DNA from: Candidatus Sulfotelmatobacter kueseliae
GTDB lineage: Bacteria > Acidobacteriota > Terriglobia > Terriglobales > Acidobacteriaceae
Assembly: GCA_900290255.1 (NCBI GenBank)
Contig: OMOD01000068.1
Coordinates: 1-32,221 of the forward strand
DNA: 32,221 nucleotides
Direction: 5' to 3'
The notes beneath the pieces were generated by a model. That model worked only from the letters and a program-made list of their open reading frames with translations. It searched no databases and had not been told where the DNA came from. Each line of letters begins with the position of its first letter. Position 1 is the first letter of the stretch. Positions 15,178 through 24,170 of this stretch are shown here, one piece after another. The position numbers were made by a program, and so were the translations under genes.

Positions 15178-16036
15178 CGAACTTAAGCACGGACTGCCCC
15201 AACCGACGCTCCTTCTCGCGTTCCGCCAGATTTCGAGCGCGCATTTTGATCTCTCTTATGCCGCGAACACGATCTGTCGCCGGAATCACAAGCAGCATAA
15301 AATCGGGTCCGTGTAGGGCGACGACATCCTCGTTTTGCTTTCTCTCGATTTGGTAGCCTAGGTGAAGGCAGAAGTCGATCAGACTGTTTGCAGCATCCGC
15401 ATCGGCCGCCACTGTCAACCCGACCACGTCTTCCAGGCGTGGTTCATCTACCGGATTGAGGACTTCGGAATAGCGCTGGAGAATTTCCTTACGCGAGATG
15501 CCCCGGTTTGTTCCCTTCGGTTGCGGGTTCCAGTGGCCCAAAAACTCAGGGTGGTATTCCATCACCCAGCAACTCAATCCACTTTCATAGGGAAGGCTCC
15601 TTGACGTCGCCATAAAGAACCAGGGAATCTGCTTGCCCTGGTACAGCCGAGTCACTGACTTCAAACTTGGTTCGAGACTCGGGCCAAGCTTTTCCTGTAA
15701 GACTTTTATGCTTCCCGGTTGGTCCACTCCAAAAGCAATCGCAGAATCTCCGACGCAATCCTTGGGAGAATTTCCGATGTCAAAGAACTCAAAATAGGTA
15801 TTGATCCCATAGAAGTAGAGACCAGTGTAGGTCATATCCGCGTTTGTCGTCGTTCGCTTTTCATTAACCGCGAAATGCTGACGCAGAAACGCATCGTCTT
15901 CGACTGCCTTGTAAGTGGGGGAATCCAGGACCACATAAAAGTGATTCAGGAAGACTTGAGGCAATGAATCCGGTTGAGGAGCTGTCATAGAAGCTTGCGA
16001 GACAGGAGCCGAGGGGTCAAGGGATTTCCTTCTCAC
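15146..16036 (-). CDS. DUF5829-like protein (possible VOC/glyoxalase fold)
   Basis: This is a protein of about 296 residues. GTG 16036 has GGAGG six bases upstream; the frame is open to 16051. The core FLNHFYVVLDSPTYKAV then MTYTGLYFYGINTYFEFFD has the alternating beta pattern of vicinal-oxygen-chelate proteins and matches my recollection of DUF5829. A second half (VGLTVAADADAANSLIDFCL) looks like a repeat of that fold. The exact function is unknown. It overlaps the dioxygenase-like gene by 32 bp and so is translationally tied to it. A metal-dependent isomerase, lyase or binding role in the same pathway is possible. The N-terminus has no clear signal peptide. Confidence 0.7.
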   Translation of the reverse strand: MRRKSLDPSAPVSQASMTAPQPDSLPQVFLNHFYVVLDSPTYKAVEDDAFLRQHFAVNEKRTTTNADMTYTGLYFYGINTYFEFFDIGNSPKDCVGDSAIAFGVDQPGSIKVLQEKLGPSLEPSLKSVTRLYQGKQIPWFFMATSRSLPYESGLSCWVMEYHPEFLGHWNPQPKGTNRGISRKEILQRYSEVLNPVDEPRLEDVVGLTVAADADAANSLIDFCLHLGYQIERKQNEDVVALHGPDFMLLVIPATDRVRGIREIKMRARNLAEREKERRLGQSVLKFVGPSATWSFR

Positions 16037-16085
16037 CGTTGTCCTCCGCACAAGAACAAGGAACCGAAAATGTCGAAAGCATGAG

Positions 16086-17282
16086 TCACGCCGGGTCCCT
16101 GAGTTCTACCGCCAGAGCCTGTGTGTGGTTCTCGCGGCGAAGCCATAGCCCTCCAACCAACGCGATACCTGCGACCGCACAGATGAGACCATAGCCAGTT
16201 GTATAGCTTCCAGTTTTGTCAACAGCCAGCCCTACGAGAAGCTGGACGACAAACCCCAGACCATACAGGAACGAGCACAAGCCATACACGTATCCGGACT
16301 GCGCATTCCCAAACATAAGCGGCGGCAAGGCGTAAAAGGCGGGCATGCCTATCGCCATGGAAATACCAAATAGGCTTGAGGAAACTGCAGGTGGAACGAT
16401 GCGGGTAATTAGCAACAGTACACTTAGGATGAAAAGAAATGACGCTACGACCACGTAACTCGCGGCGTTGTTTTTTCGAAGAAAAGAGGAAAGGAAGGGT
16501 TTCAAGCTGAGAGCCACCCAGGCGTATATTCCGACGATTGCGGATGCTGCCGCGAGACCATACCCGCATCGCACGAGATAATCTGACGTGAAGGTCAGAT
16601 AAGCCTCCGTAGAAACGTTGTAACCTGCAAAGACGACCGCTAACATCCAGGCAGCCATCCTGTGGCTAGGCGGCAACGAAGCCACCGCCGCACCACTCTT
16701 GTTCGAACCTGGGGACGCGGAAGGAACCGACAGCATCATGAAGAGGCCGAAGGTCGCGAGTGCAACCAGCAGCAACATTGCCCGTTGCCAGCCGGAGTGT
16801 TGCCCAATTCTGCCCAGCACAAACAGGCTGGCGTACACTCCTGCAGTCATGCTCATGCTGTAAAAGCCCATGATAAGGCCGAACTCTTTTCGGCCCTCAA
16901 ACCATACCGCGAGCAACTTTGGTCCGGCCACGAGGTGACCGGTCAGCCCAGCTGAAGAGATTACTCGTCCCAGGCACAGCATCCAGAAACCCGATGCGCC
17001 AGCCATCAAGGCCGTACCTGCAACAATCAGAGCCCAAAGTGAAAGGAACAGGCGACGAAGGCGGACTCGGTCAGCCAACCAACCAGCTGGTAAGGATGCG
17101 CAGGCAGAAACCAAATACCAAAGCCCCGTCAAGGCACCTGCCTGTGTCCGCGAAATGCCGAGGTCTCTCACCCAAAGAGTCAAGAGGGGGAAGGGAGCAG
17201 AAAAGATCATAATCCCGGCTGCCGTTGTGAGCAGCACCAGGCCCAGGACAAACCAGCGGAAATTCTCTTTGGGTGGCGGCAA
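16086..17282 (-). CDS. MFS transporter
   Basis: This is a protein of about 398 residues with some twelve hydrophobic helices and a central cytoplasmic loop (VPSASPGSNKSGAAVASLPP). The MFS motif between helices 2 and 3 is visible as GWLADRVRLRRLF. It resembles MFS_1 members that carry organic anions. In this operon it would move the substrate or a product across the inner membrane. TTG 17282 is chosen because AAGGA (17293-17289 on the minus strand) lies six bases upstream. A TTG at 17306 adds eight residues but lacks an SD. It is 88 bp after the thioesterase gene and 49 bp before the DUF5829-like gene. Confidence 0.85.
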   Translation of the reverse strand: MPPPKENFRWFVLGLVLLTTAAGIMIFSAPFPLLTLWVRDLGISRTQAGALTGLWYLVSACASLPAGWLADRVRLRRLFLSLWALIVAGTALMAGASGFWMLCLGRVISSAGLTGHLVAGPKLLAVWFEGRKEFGLIMGFYSMSMTAGVYASLFVLGRIGQHSGWQRAMLLLVALATFGLFMMLSVPSASPGSNKSGAAVASLPPSHRMAAWMLAVVFAGYNVSTEAYLTFTSDYLVRCGYGLAAASAIVGIYAWVALSLKPFLSSFLRKNNAASYVVVASFLFILSVLLLITRIVPPAVSSSLFGISMAIGMPAFYALPPLMFGNAQSGYVYGLCSFLYGLGFVVQLLVGLAVDKTGSYTTGYGLICAVAGIALVGGLWLRRENHTQALAVELRDPA

Positions 17283-17370
17283 GTGCAGTCCTTGGCTCTG
17301 ATTCAATCAGTTAGTGTGTTGTGGTGCACATCGGATGATTGGGGCACCGCTTTTCCTTTCAGCCGTTTCC

Positions 17371-17772
17371 TTATCCTGTTTTCTCCTGCGCTGGTGTAGC
17401 GTAAAGGCCACGGCCGATCGCAACGACTTGACCCTGCTCATCCTTGACTTCTACGTCTGCCACACTGACCCGCCGGCCAACTTTAACCGTCCGCGCAATT
17501 GCCGTGAGACGACCGCGCTTTGTTGGTCGCAGATAATCTATCCGAAGATCCAGCGTTGGCACGTCTCCCCCGGTCTTTGAGTAGACTGCGTAATCACCTG
17601 CAATATCAATGAGCGCGCTTACAATTCCTCCGTGCAACCAGTCCGAGCCATCCTCGCGTAGGAACTCTTCGCGAAATGGCATACGAATCTCGACTAAACC
17701 CTCTTCGTATCGAGTCAGTTCCAAACCCAGAAAACGTTGATATGGCGACTCCGAAAGATCAGGCTGGTTCAT
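17371..17772 (-). CDS. PaaI-family hotdog thioesterase
   Basis: This is a 133-residue single-domain hotdog protein of the PaaI/4HBT type. The catalytic helix signature WLHGGIVSALIDIAGDYAV contains the HGG motif with the nearby Asp. The rest is a beta sheet (LDLRIDYLRPTKRGRLTAIA). Such enzymes hydrolyse acyl-CoA thioesters, often aryl-CoA or dead-end CoA esters. Its ATG lies inside the end of the ligase gene (14-bp overlap), with GAGGAG ten bases upstream. It is therefore coupled to the enzyme that should make the thioester and may edit or release its product. Confidence 0.85.
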   Translation of the reverse strand: MNQPDLSESPYQRFLGLELTRYEEGLVEIRMPFREEFLREDGSDWLHGGIVSALIDIAGDYAVYSKTGGDVPTLDLRIDYLRPTKRGRLTAIARTVKVGRRVSVADVEVKDEQGQVVAIGRGLYATPAQEKTG

Positions 17773-19318
17773 GTTGAACTTTCTCCTCGAATTCCGCCGC
17801 GAGTTTCTCCAGTTGGGCCCGGTCTATTTTTCCTGTGCCGCCCAGTGGCATTGAGTCGAGGAAGTAGATGCGGCGTGGGTAGGCATACGGTGCGCCATAT
17901 TTCAAGAAGAACTGCTTGAGTTCCTCTGCGGAAGTGCTTCCGGTCCCCGATTGCACGATGAATGCAACTGGAACAGCCCCCTTGATCGGGTGACGTATCG
18001 GCACAACATAGGCCTCCCGGACATTCGGATGCCGCAGAAGAATATCGACAATCTCCTTGGGATAGACATTTTCGCCGGATACATTGATCATGTCATCTTT
18101 GCGTCCCACGAAGTAGAAGAAACCGTCCTCGTCACGACGCATGAGGTCCCCCGTATAGAGCCACCCGTCGCGGAACTTCTTTTTGGTGACCTCGGGAAGC
18201 TTCCAGTAACCCTTGGCCAGCCCAGGATTGCGGGTAATAAGTTCACCCACCTCGTTAGGGCCTAATTCGGTGATACCATCCTCGCTGACGATTTTGACAT
18301 CAGAGCCGGGAATCTGCCTTCCGCAACTCCCGCGTTTGATCAGCCCGTAGCGGCAATTGCTAATCGGGTCGGGCCCACCTTCCGTCAAGCCATAGCTTTC
18401 TGCAATGATCGCCTCGGGGAAGGTTCTTTGAAATTCAGACACCAACTCTTCCGAAACCTCCGCGGAGCCGCACACTGCGTAGCGCAGCGATTTCACGTCG
18501 TTCCTGCTCAGTTCTTCCTTTTGCGAGAGGATCCTGGAAAACATAGCCGGTACTCCGGTCATGTACGTCACTTTGTAGCGCGCGATCGACCTTATGACCT
18601 GTACCGGATCGAAGCCTGGCAAAATGACCATCGATCCTCCGCAGAGCAACATGGGTTTGACCGCTCCGAGCATTGCGTTCTTGTGATAAAGCGGGACCGC
18701 CACTAAAGCTCGCTCCCTGTCATCGAACGCCTCGAGTTTGCACAGCAAATCTACATTCCAGATCTGCCCGCCATGCGTCAGAAGAACACCCTTTGGCTTG
18801 CCCGTCGAACCGGACGTGTATGGCTGAAGACATACCTCATCGAATGCTGTCTTTCTGCGCGCAAACAAAGGAGAAGCAGCCTGGAGCATCTGATCATAAT
18901 TCAGAGACGTGCCTGTCGCCTCCCCATCTACAATGAAGTGCCGCACCCCTGGAAACTGGGGGACCAGAGAGCGCGCACGCGCAGCCATCTCCCAATTGGC
19001 GATAAGGACCACCGCTTCGGAGTCGACGACAACATACGTGAGCGCCTCATCTCCCATCCGAATATTCAGAGGTACCGGGACTGCACCCAGGCGCATCGCT
19101 CCCATGAGCGACTCGATGAAGCGGTAATCATTGCTGAACATAAGGGCAACGCGGTCGCCTGGCCCGATCCCAAGGTTCACCAGCGCATTGGCCATCCGGT
19201 TGCATCGCTCATCCAAGTCCTTAAAGGTGAGAACAACGTCGTCTTGCAAAATGACCGGCGACAGGGGCTGAATTTGAAGTGGGACATCAAAGAGGTAGCC
19301 AAGATTCTCTGGTAGCAT
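17759..19318 (-). CDS. AMP-forming acyl-CoA synthetase/ligase
   Basis: This is a 519-residue ANL-superfamily enzyme that activates a carboxylic acid with ATP and normally transfers it to CoA. All core motifs are intact: the P-loop YTSGSTGKPKGV (about 167-178), SYGLTEGGPD, the adenylate-binding GWLYTGDL, the hinge GRKDDMINVSGENVYPKEIV and the C-terminal catalytic lysine in GGTGKIDR. The length fits medium-chain, aryl or short substituted acids, but the substrate cannot be read from the sequence. Its start overlaps the end of the reductase gene by 32 bp and its end overlaps the thioesterase by 14 bp, so the three form a coupled unit. Confidence 0.9.
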   Translation of the reverse strand: MLPENLGYLFDVPLQIQPLSPVILQDDVVLTFKDLDERCNRMANALVNLGIGPGDRVALMFSNDYRFIESLMGAMRLGAVPVPLNIRMGDEALTYVVVDSEAVVLIANWEMAARARSLVPQFPGVRHFIVDGEATGTSLNYDQMLQAASPLFARRKTAFDEVCLQPYTSGSTGKPKGVLLTHGGQIWNVDLLCKLEAFDDRERALVAVPLYHKNAMLGAVKPMLLCGGSMVILPGFDPVQVIRSIARYKVTYMTGVPAMFSRILSQKEELSRNDVKSLRYAVCGSAEVSEELVSEFQRTFPEAIIAESYGLTEGGPDPISNCRYGLIKRGSCGRQIPGSDVKIVSEDGITELGPNEVGELITRNPGLAKGYWKLPEVTKKKFRDGWLYTGDLMRRDEDGFFYFVGRKDDMINVSGENVYPKEIVDILLRHPNVREAYVVPIRHPIKGAVPVAFIVQSGTGSTSAEELKQFFLKYGAPYAYPRRIYFLDSMPLGGTGKIDRAQLEKLAAEFEEKVQHEPA

Positions 19319-20339
19319 TCAAAGGGCCTCGATCTGTCACAGTCAAAACGGATTTCCCAAAGACTTTGCGATCGATCAACTCCTGCAGTGCCTGCGGAGT
19401 CTCTGAAAGCGGTCTCGTCGAATGTATGACCGGCTTAAGCTTTCCTTCGACAACCATGTTCATCAGTGTGGTCTGATCCTCGTAGGTCCACCCGTCAGAC
19501 CCGATGATTTGCAGCTCAAAACTCCATATGTAGCGCAGGTCCTCCGCAGGTGCATAGCCAGCGGTCGCACCGCAGACCAGAAGACGGCCCTGATGTCTCA
19601 ACACTTTGAGCGAAGGCACCCAGGTGTCTCCACCGATGTAGTTCACAACTACGTCCACGCCACCACCGCCCATGTAGCTTGGTTTGCCGAACCGCTCGCG
19701 CACTGCCTTCAGAATGTCTTCCCTGGATGTGTCGATTACATGGGTGGCTCCGATTTCCTTGAGTCGGCTGAGCTTCCACTCCGCGCTTCCGCAAGCGATT
19801 ACCTCGGCCCCGGCGGCGGCGGCCAGCTGAACACAACAGGTCCCCACACCGCCTGTTGCGCCAAGAATCAGTACTTTCTCGCCCGCTCGTATCGCTCCAC
19901 GCGTCTGCATCATGCGCAGTGCTGTGCCGTATGCAATCGGGAGGGCGGCTGCATCGACAAACGAGAGTCCTTCCGGCATTCGCAAAAGGTTGGTTACCGG
20001 CATGGTCACCAGTTCGCGGCACGCTCCAGGGAGAGTCTCACCCGTCATTCCCCGGCCCTCGATGTATGGGTACGGACAAACGCGATCACCGACCTTCCAG
20101 GTGCCGCCATCCACGGAAGACCCCAAAGCAACGATTTCTCCCGAGAAGTCGCCTCCAGGGCTCATCGGAAAAGGCGTCTTGAGCGAGGTCGTACCCCTCA
20201 GAATCATCGGGTCAAACCCATTCAGCGAAACAGCCCTGACCCGAATAAGCACTTCATCCGCAGCAGGAGTCGGTGCGGGGACTTCCTCGTACTTGAGGTT
20301 TTCAACACCGCCGTGGCTGTGAAAGACGATCGCTTTCAT
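19287..20339 (-). CDS. Zinc-free medium-chain dehydrogenase/quinone oxidoreductase-like
   Basis: This is a 350-residue medium-chain dehydrogenase/reductase with start ATG 20339 (MKAIVFHSHGG); the frame is open to 20453 but the fold begins at this Met. The GroES-like domain (about 1-135) keeps GGDFSGEIVALGSSVD but lacks the structural and catalytic zinc cysteines, as in quinone-oxidoreductase or enoyl-reductase types. The nucleotide-binding motif LILGATGGVGTCCVQLAAAAG is intact and suits NADP(H). It would reduce an activated C=C or a carbonyl. It is the first gene of the seven-gene operon and is preceded by operator copy 2 and a -10-like TTATAT (minus strand, 20438-20433). Confidence 0.88.
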   Translation of the reverse strand: MKAIVFHSHGGVENLKYEEVPAPTPAADEVLIRVRAVSLNGFDPMILRGTTSLKTPFPMSPGGDFSGEIVALGSSVDGGTWKVGDRVCPYPYIEGRGMTGETLPGACRELVTMPVTNLLRMPEGLSFVDAAALPIAYGTALRMMQTRGAIRAGEKVLILGATGGVGTCCVQLAAAAGAEVIACGSAEWKLSRLKEIGATHVIDTSREDILKAVRERFGKPSYMGGGGVDVVVNYIGGDTWVPSLKVLRHQGRLLVCGATAGYAPAEDLRYIWSFELQIIGSDGWTYEDQTTLMNMVVEGKLKPVIHSTRPLSETPQALQELIDRKVFGKSVLTVTDRGPLNATRESWLPL

Positions 20340-20432
20340 TCGACGTTCTTGTCCCGTTGCAGAGAAACGAAAATCACCTCGCCCCACACACGCGTTACGA
20401 ATCGCTCGAACGACGGTCACCCGCCCCTGACG

Positions 20433-20474
20433 ATATAACACAACGTCATGCAACGGTGTTCATTTAGAGTTCAC
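20433..20474 (-). promoter_or_regulatory. Direct-repeat operator copy 2 and predicted operon promoter
   Basis: On the minus strand GTGAAC-TCTAA-ATGAAC (20474-20458) has the 11-bp period. TTATAT (20438-20433) follows the second hexamer after 19 bp, so that hexamer occupies the -35 position of a promoter for the operon starting at 20339. The same site lies 58 bp upstream of the divergent regulator gene and could also control it. Confidence 0.65.
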
Positions 20475-20532
20475 TTTTTCAGTTAAACGAAATCGCGATT
20501 GCTGCCAAAACAGCGACAAGGAATATCGGCAA

Positions 20533-22380
20533 GTGTCATGTGCCATAATAATGACAACTCAAGAGCCAGCGTCCATGGCTTCAGCGCAGAAATCGGCCTT
20601 TTCCCCCACCGCGCTTGCGCAGGTCTACGAGTTTGGCCCCTTCCGAATTGATGTCCGGGAACGTTTGCTCTTTTGTAATCAGAGACTTGTGTCTCTACCT
20701 CTGAAGGTCTTCGAGACGCTGTTGTTCCTGGTGCAACAGAATGGTCACATCGTTGGCAAGTCAGAACTTACCAGGAGACTCTGGCCCGATACCCACGTCG
20801 GCTCGCGGAGTCTCGCCCAAAACATCTTCTTGCTTCGTAAGGTCTTGGGCACCCCGTACTTGCAGTTCATCGAGACCGTCCCTAGGCGGGGTTACCGGTT
20901 TGCCGCGCCGGTTCAATTTACTCAGGAAGGGAGCAAAACCGATAACGTACAAGTCGGGCATCCCACGCGCGCCGGTGCTCTCATTATTCGGCAATTGGCG
21001 GTTCTTCCGTTCAGGTTTCTTGGCGAGGAAAGGATACCCGAAGCAGAATACTTAGGCATCGGGCTTGCAGACGCTCTGATCTCGAAGCTGAGCAATGTAG
21101 AAGAGTTGCTCGTTTGTCCGACAAGCTCGGTCTTGAAGTACATGAAGGTTAGCCAGGGCTTGGTCGAAATCGGGCGAGAATTGGAAGTCGATCTGATCCT
21201 TGAGGGCAAGTTTCAGGCCTATGGTTCCAGAGTTCGCGTCACCTTGCAACTCGCGAGCGCCTACAACGGGGCTGCGCTCTGGGCCGATCGATTTGACTGC
21301 AACCTGGCCGATGTATTTGCGCTTCAGGAGGCCATTTCTGAGGGAGTGATCCAATCATTAAACCTGAAGTTGAGCGGGGCGGAGAGGGCCCGGCTGGCCG
21401 CTCGTCATACGAACAATGCCGAGGCGTACAAGTACTATCTGAAGGGCCGTTTCCATTGGAACAAACGAACCGTACAGAGTCTTCTGAAAGCGATCGAAAG
21501 CTTTGAGTGCGCTCTGAAAAAAGATCCAATCTATGCACTAGCCTATTCCGGGCTCGCAGACTGCTACAACATTTTATCTTTTTACGGTGCGTTTGCTCCC
21601 AAAGACGTCTTCCCAAAAGCCAAAGCGGCAGCGAACAAGGCGCTTGAGATTGACCCCGACATTGTGGAAGCCGCCACTTCTATGGCCTTTGCCAGTCTGG
21701 CATTTGAGTGGAACTGGGCGGAAGCGGAGAGGTGGTTCAATCGTGCCTGGGAGCTCAACCCAAGTTACCCCACCGCCCACCAGTGGTTTGCGGAATACCA
21801 GCTTGCTATGGGGCGTCTGAATCAAGCGGTAGTGGCCATCACCCGCGCGCAAGATCTCGATCCACTGTCGGTCAGCATCAACCGACAAGTAGGGTGGATG
21901 CTTTGCTACGCACGCAAATACGACTCGGCCATTGAACAGATCCAAAGCACACTCGAAATGGACCCCGACAATGCGTACCTGTACCACGACCTTGGATTGG
22001 CCTACATCCACTCCAACAAACCGATGGAGGCCATCACCGCACTTCAAAGAGCCAACAGTTTGTCTCCTGATGATCCAGAAATGCCTGCGTTCTTGGCGTA
22101 TGCTTACGGCGTGGCAGGTCACCAGAAAGAAACCCAGGAGATTCTCGACCAATTGAGGGAGATGTCGGCGCGGAAGTATGTGTCACCGTTCTTATTTGCG
22201 ATTGTTCACGTGGCGCGAGGGGAGAAGGACCTTGCGTTCCGGTTTTTGAATCGAGCTTTCGAGGAACGCTCCAATTGGTTGATTTACTTGAACGTGGACC
22301 CGGCTCTCGACGTTTTGCGCCCGGATCCCAGGTTCCAAGATTTGCAAATCAGGATGAAATTGCCTTCCATCAATTGCTGA
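20533..22380 (+). CDS. Winged-helix (OmpR/CadC-type) regulator with TPR domain
   Basis: This is a protein of about 615 residues. Residues 31-128 form an OmpR/ToxR-type winged helix: FGPFRIDVRERLLF, then LPLKVFETLLFLVQQNGHIV, and the wing FIETVPRRGYRFAAPV. A TolB-like/FlgO-like middle domain follows (about 150-285; LAVLPFRFLGEE, LGIGLADALISKLSN), then about eight TPR-like repeats (300-600; for example ALEIDPDIVEAAT). There is no membrane helix, so it is a cytosolic one-component regulator. The TPRs probably sense a ligand or partner protein. It diverges from the seven-gene operon with an operator between them. OmpR-type winged helices bind direct repeats of 11-bp period, as found at four sites here, so it is the natural candidate to bind them. 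The start is GTG 20533; ATG 20551 or 20575 are alternatives. Confidence 0.9.
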   Translation: MSCAIIMTTQEPASMASAQKSAFSPTALAQVYEFGPFRIDVRERLLFCNQRLVSLPLKVFETLLFLVQQNGHIVGKSELTRRLWPDTHVGSRSLAQNIFLLRKVLGTPYLQFIETVPRRGYRFAAPVQFTQEGSKTDNVQVGHPTRAGALIIRQLAVLPFRFLGEERIPEAEYLGIGLADALISKLSNVEELLVCPTSSVLKYMKVSQGLVEIGRELEVDLILEGKFQAYGSRVRVTLQLASAYNGAALWADRFDCNLADVFALQEAISEGVIQSLNLKLSGAERARLAARHTNNAEAYKYYLKGRFHWNKRTVQSLLKAIESFECALKKDPIYALAYSGLADCYNILSFYGAFAPKDVFPKAKAAANKALEIDPDIVEAATSMAFASLAFEWNWAEAERWFNRAWELNPSYPTAHQWFAEYQLAMGRLNQAVVAITRAQDLDPLSVSINRQVGWMLCYARKYDSAIEQIQSTLEMDPDNAYLYHDLGLAYIHSNKPMEAITALQRANSLSPDDPEMPAFLAYAYGVAGHQKETQEILDQLREMSARKYVSPFLFAIVHVARGEKDLAFRFLNRAFEERSNWLIYLNVDPALDVLRPDPRFQDLQIRMKLPSINC

Positions 22381-22725
22381 GCACGTTAGCTGAAGACTTG
22401 CCGATCAAAACCTCACGCCTGTCTCGAAAATGAACAACAAATGAACGTACTTCACACCCGTCTCTATTGTATCTTCATCCCGTCACTGGGGAACTCCTCT
22501 GTGGTCGACGCAGAGTCCCTCAGAAGGTTGCACCAACACAAGCGTTGTAAGCGAGACTGACGCAAGCCAAATTTTGGTAGCGGTTCGTGGCACTCATCGT
22601 ACCGAAGTTCGCAGTGAAGAAGAGAAATGGCGCTGGGGTTAGGTTCTGGCGCGGTGCAGTGAAACGCACGTTTTGCAACTGAGGTCGAACGCGAATCTGT
22701 CGGGGCCATCGGAAGGAGGAGAATC
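22381..22725. other. Regulatory intergenic region before the first amidohydrolase
   Basis: These 345 bases contain operator copy 3 (22430-22446) with a -10-like TATTGT and end in the SD of the amidohydrolase gene. Minus-strand frames cross it (22464-22781 and 22520-22813), but they have no SD and run into the coding region, so I treat them as shadows. The predicted 5' leader of about 250 bases is long and could hold further control. Confidence 0.45.
22430..22470 (+). promoter_or_regulatory. Direct-repeat operator copy 3 and predicted promoter
   Basis: ATGAAC-AACAA-ATGAAC (22430-22446) has the 11-bp period. TATTGT (22465-22470) follows the second hexamer after 18 bp, so this hexamer again takes the place of the -35 box. 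It points toward the amidohydrolase gene at 22726. Confidence 0.7.
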
Positions 22726-24120
22726 GTGAACCCAAGGTTGCTAATGATTCTTTTTGTGCTGTTGAAGCCAACTTTCGGCACAGCTCAGCCCGCTGCCAAT
22801 TCAACTCCCGCACTCACCACCGTTGCGATCATACACGCAACCTTGGTTGATGTACGCACGGGAAAAGAAACTCCCAACAGCGTCATTGTGATTCGAGGGG
22901 ACAAGATCGAACGAGTAGGAACTTCCTCTGAAGTCTCAGTGTCTTCGTCCTCTCAAGCCCTGGTTGTGGATGCCGCGCAAAAGTGGGTCATCCCTGGTTT
23001 GATGGATATGCACGCTCATGCGGGAAACTCTCCGGAGGTGCCAGTCAACCTGTATTTGGCTCAAGGAGTGACCACAATCCGATCCCCGGGCGGCAATATT
23101 TCATTGTTACGCCTTCTTCGCGAGCAGATCGAGTCAGGAAAAACGGTTGGCCCACGGCTCTTCTTTTCCGGCCCCCTCCTGGACGGCAATCCCCCGGTTT
23201 GGCCGGATGGCAGCTTCATAGTGGACAGCCCGGAGCGCGCGCAAAGCACCGTCGATTTCCTCGCCGATCAGGGAGTAGATTTCATTAAGGTGTACAACAA
23301 TCTGTCTGAACCTGTGCTCGCGAAAATCATCGAAACCGCGACGCGACGCGGCTTGATTGTTGCCGGGCACATCCCGCGTTCCATGACGATGACCAGGGCA
23401 GTCGAGCTTGGTATGAAGAGCCTGGAGCATATTCGCATCACCGGCCGGGAAATGCTGCCACTCGACGTAGCGAATCAGATCGATTTTCTTCCGCTCGGCC
23501 AACGAGAGCCTTTGCTGTGGGAAAGGTTTGATCTCACCGCTCCGAAGTTTACGGAGCTCATCCACCTTCTCGCCGAGAGGGCGGTTTACCTGGACCCGAC
23601 GTTGACGGTCGATGAGGGTGACTTTGTCTTAGGACCGGTCGCGCAACACAACAATCCGAACAACTCGGTCCTTCCGCTGGAGTGGATTAAGTTTGAAGAA
23701 TCCCACCAGAGCCCACTTTTCGAGGTTCCGGACAAGCTCAAGGCGATAGCCCGGGAGGGATTCAAGAAGAGAGAAGAATTTGTAGGAATGTGTAATCGTG
23801 CGGGCGTAAAGATCATTGCAGGGACGGACGGACCGGGATTGGGTACCCTCGTTCCGGGCTATGGCCTCCATCATGAGCTGCAGCTATTAGTGGAATCGGG
23901 GCTAAGCCCCTTGCAAGCGCTCAGGGCCGCAACGCTGACCGCGGCGGAAGCACTTGGCAAAGACAAAGAGGTCGGATCCATTGAGTCCGGCAAATTGGCT
24001 GACATGCTGATCGTTGATGCGGACCCATTGGTAGACATTGGAAATGCAAGCAAAATCGAGCTCATCATTAAGGGCGGCAAGCAGTACAGGCCTGCAGATC
24101 TGCTCAAGAACAATCCCTGA
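22726..24120 (+). CDS. Secreted metal-dependent amidohydrolase 1
   Basis: This is a 464-residue protein starting at GTG 22726 behind AAGGAGGA. A Sec signal peptide covers residues 1-20 (LLMILFVLLKPTFGTAQ). The amidohydrolase barrel shows the binuclear metal set: H96 and H98 (MDMHAHAG), the carboxylated lysine K188 (FIKVYN), H215 (VAGHIP), H235 (SLEHI) and D368 (AGTDGPG). The C-terminal LGSIESGKLADMLIVD-like segment is the usual second beta domain. It belongs to the imidazolonepropionase/prolidase-like group, whose periplasmic members cleave amide bonds of N-acyl amino acids or proline dipeptides. The exact substrate is unknown. It lies upstream of the TonB-type receptor, separated by a second operator. 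Confidence 0.9.
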   Translation: MNPRLLMILFVLLKPTFGTAQPAANSTPALTTVAIIHATLVDVRTGKETPNSVIVIRGDKIERVGTSSEVSVSSSSQALVVDAAQKWVIPGLMDMHAHAGNSPEVPVNLYLAQGVTTIRSPGGNISLLRLLREQIESGKTVGPRLFFSGPLLDGNPPVWPDGSFIVDSPERAQSTVDFLADQGVDFIKVYNNLSEPVLAKIIETATRRGLIVAGHIPRSMTMTRAVELGMKSLEHIRITGREMLPLDVANQIDFLPLGQREPLLWERFDLTAPKFTELIHLLAERAVYLDPTLTVDEGDFVLGPVAQHNNPNNSVLPLEWIKFEESHQSPLFEVPDKLKAIAREGFKKREEFVGMCNRAGVKIIAGTDGPGLGTLVPGYGLHHELQLLVESGLSPLQALRAATLTAAEALGKDKEVGSIESGKLADMLIVDADPLVDIGNASKIELIIKGGKQYRPADLLKNNP

Positions 24121-24150
24121 TCTGGCACCGGTATTTCCTTCGTCAGAAAC

Positions 24151-24168
24151 CCTGCATTCCGTTGCAGG
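24151..24168. other. Short hairpin between amidohydrolase 1 and receptor operator
   Basis: CCTGCA-TTCCGT-TGCAGG forms a perfect six-pair stem 30 bases after the amidohydrolase stop and two bases before operator copy 4. It has no T-run, so termination is uncertain. Confidence 0.35.
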
Positions 24169-24170
24169 AA

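Noticed and set aside
17764-17779. GTTCAT-GTT-GAAC near-palindrome resembling the operator half-sites
   Set aside because: The arms are inverted with a 3-base gap, not direct repeats of 11-bp period. It lies within the overlapping ends of two genes.
19422-20438. 338-codon plus-strand frame
   Set aside because: It is antisense to the medium-chain reductase, is rich in His, Arg and Ser, and has no motif.
22464-22813. Two overlapping minus-strand frames of 97-105 codons
   Set aside because: They have no SD, begin inside or antisense to the amidohydrolase signal peptide, and overlap operator and leader sequence.
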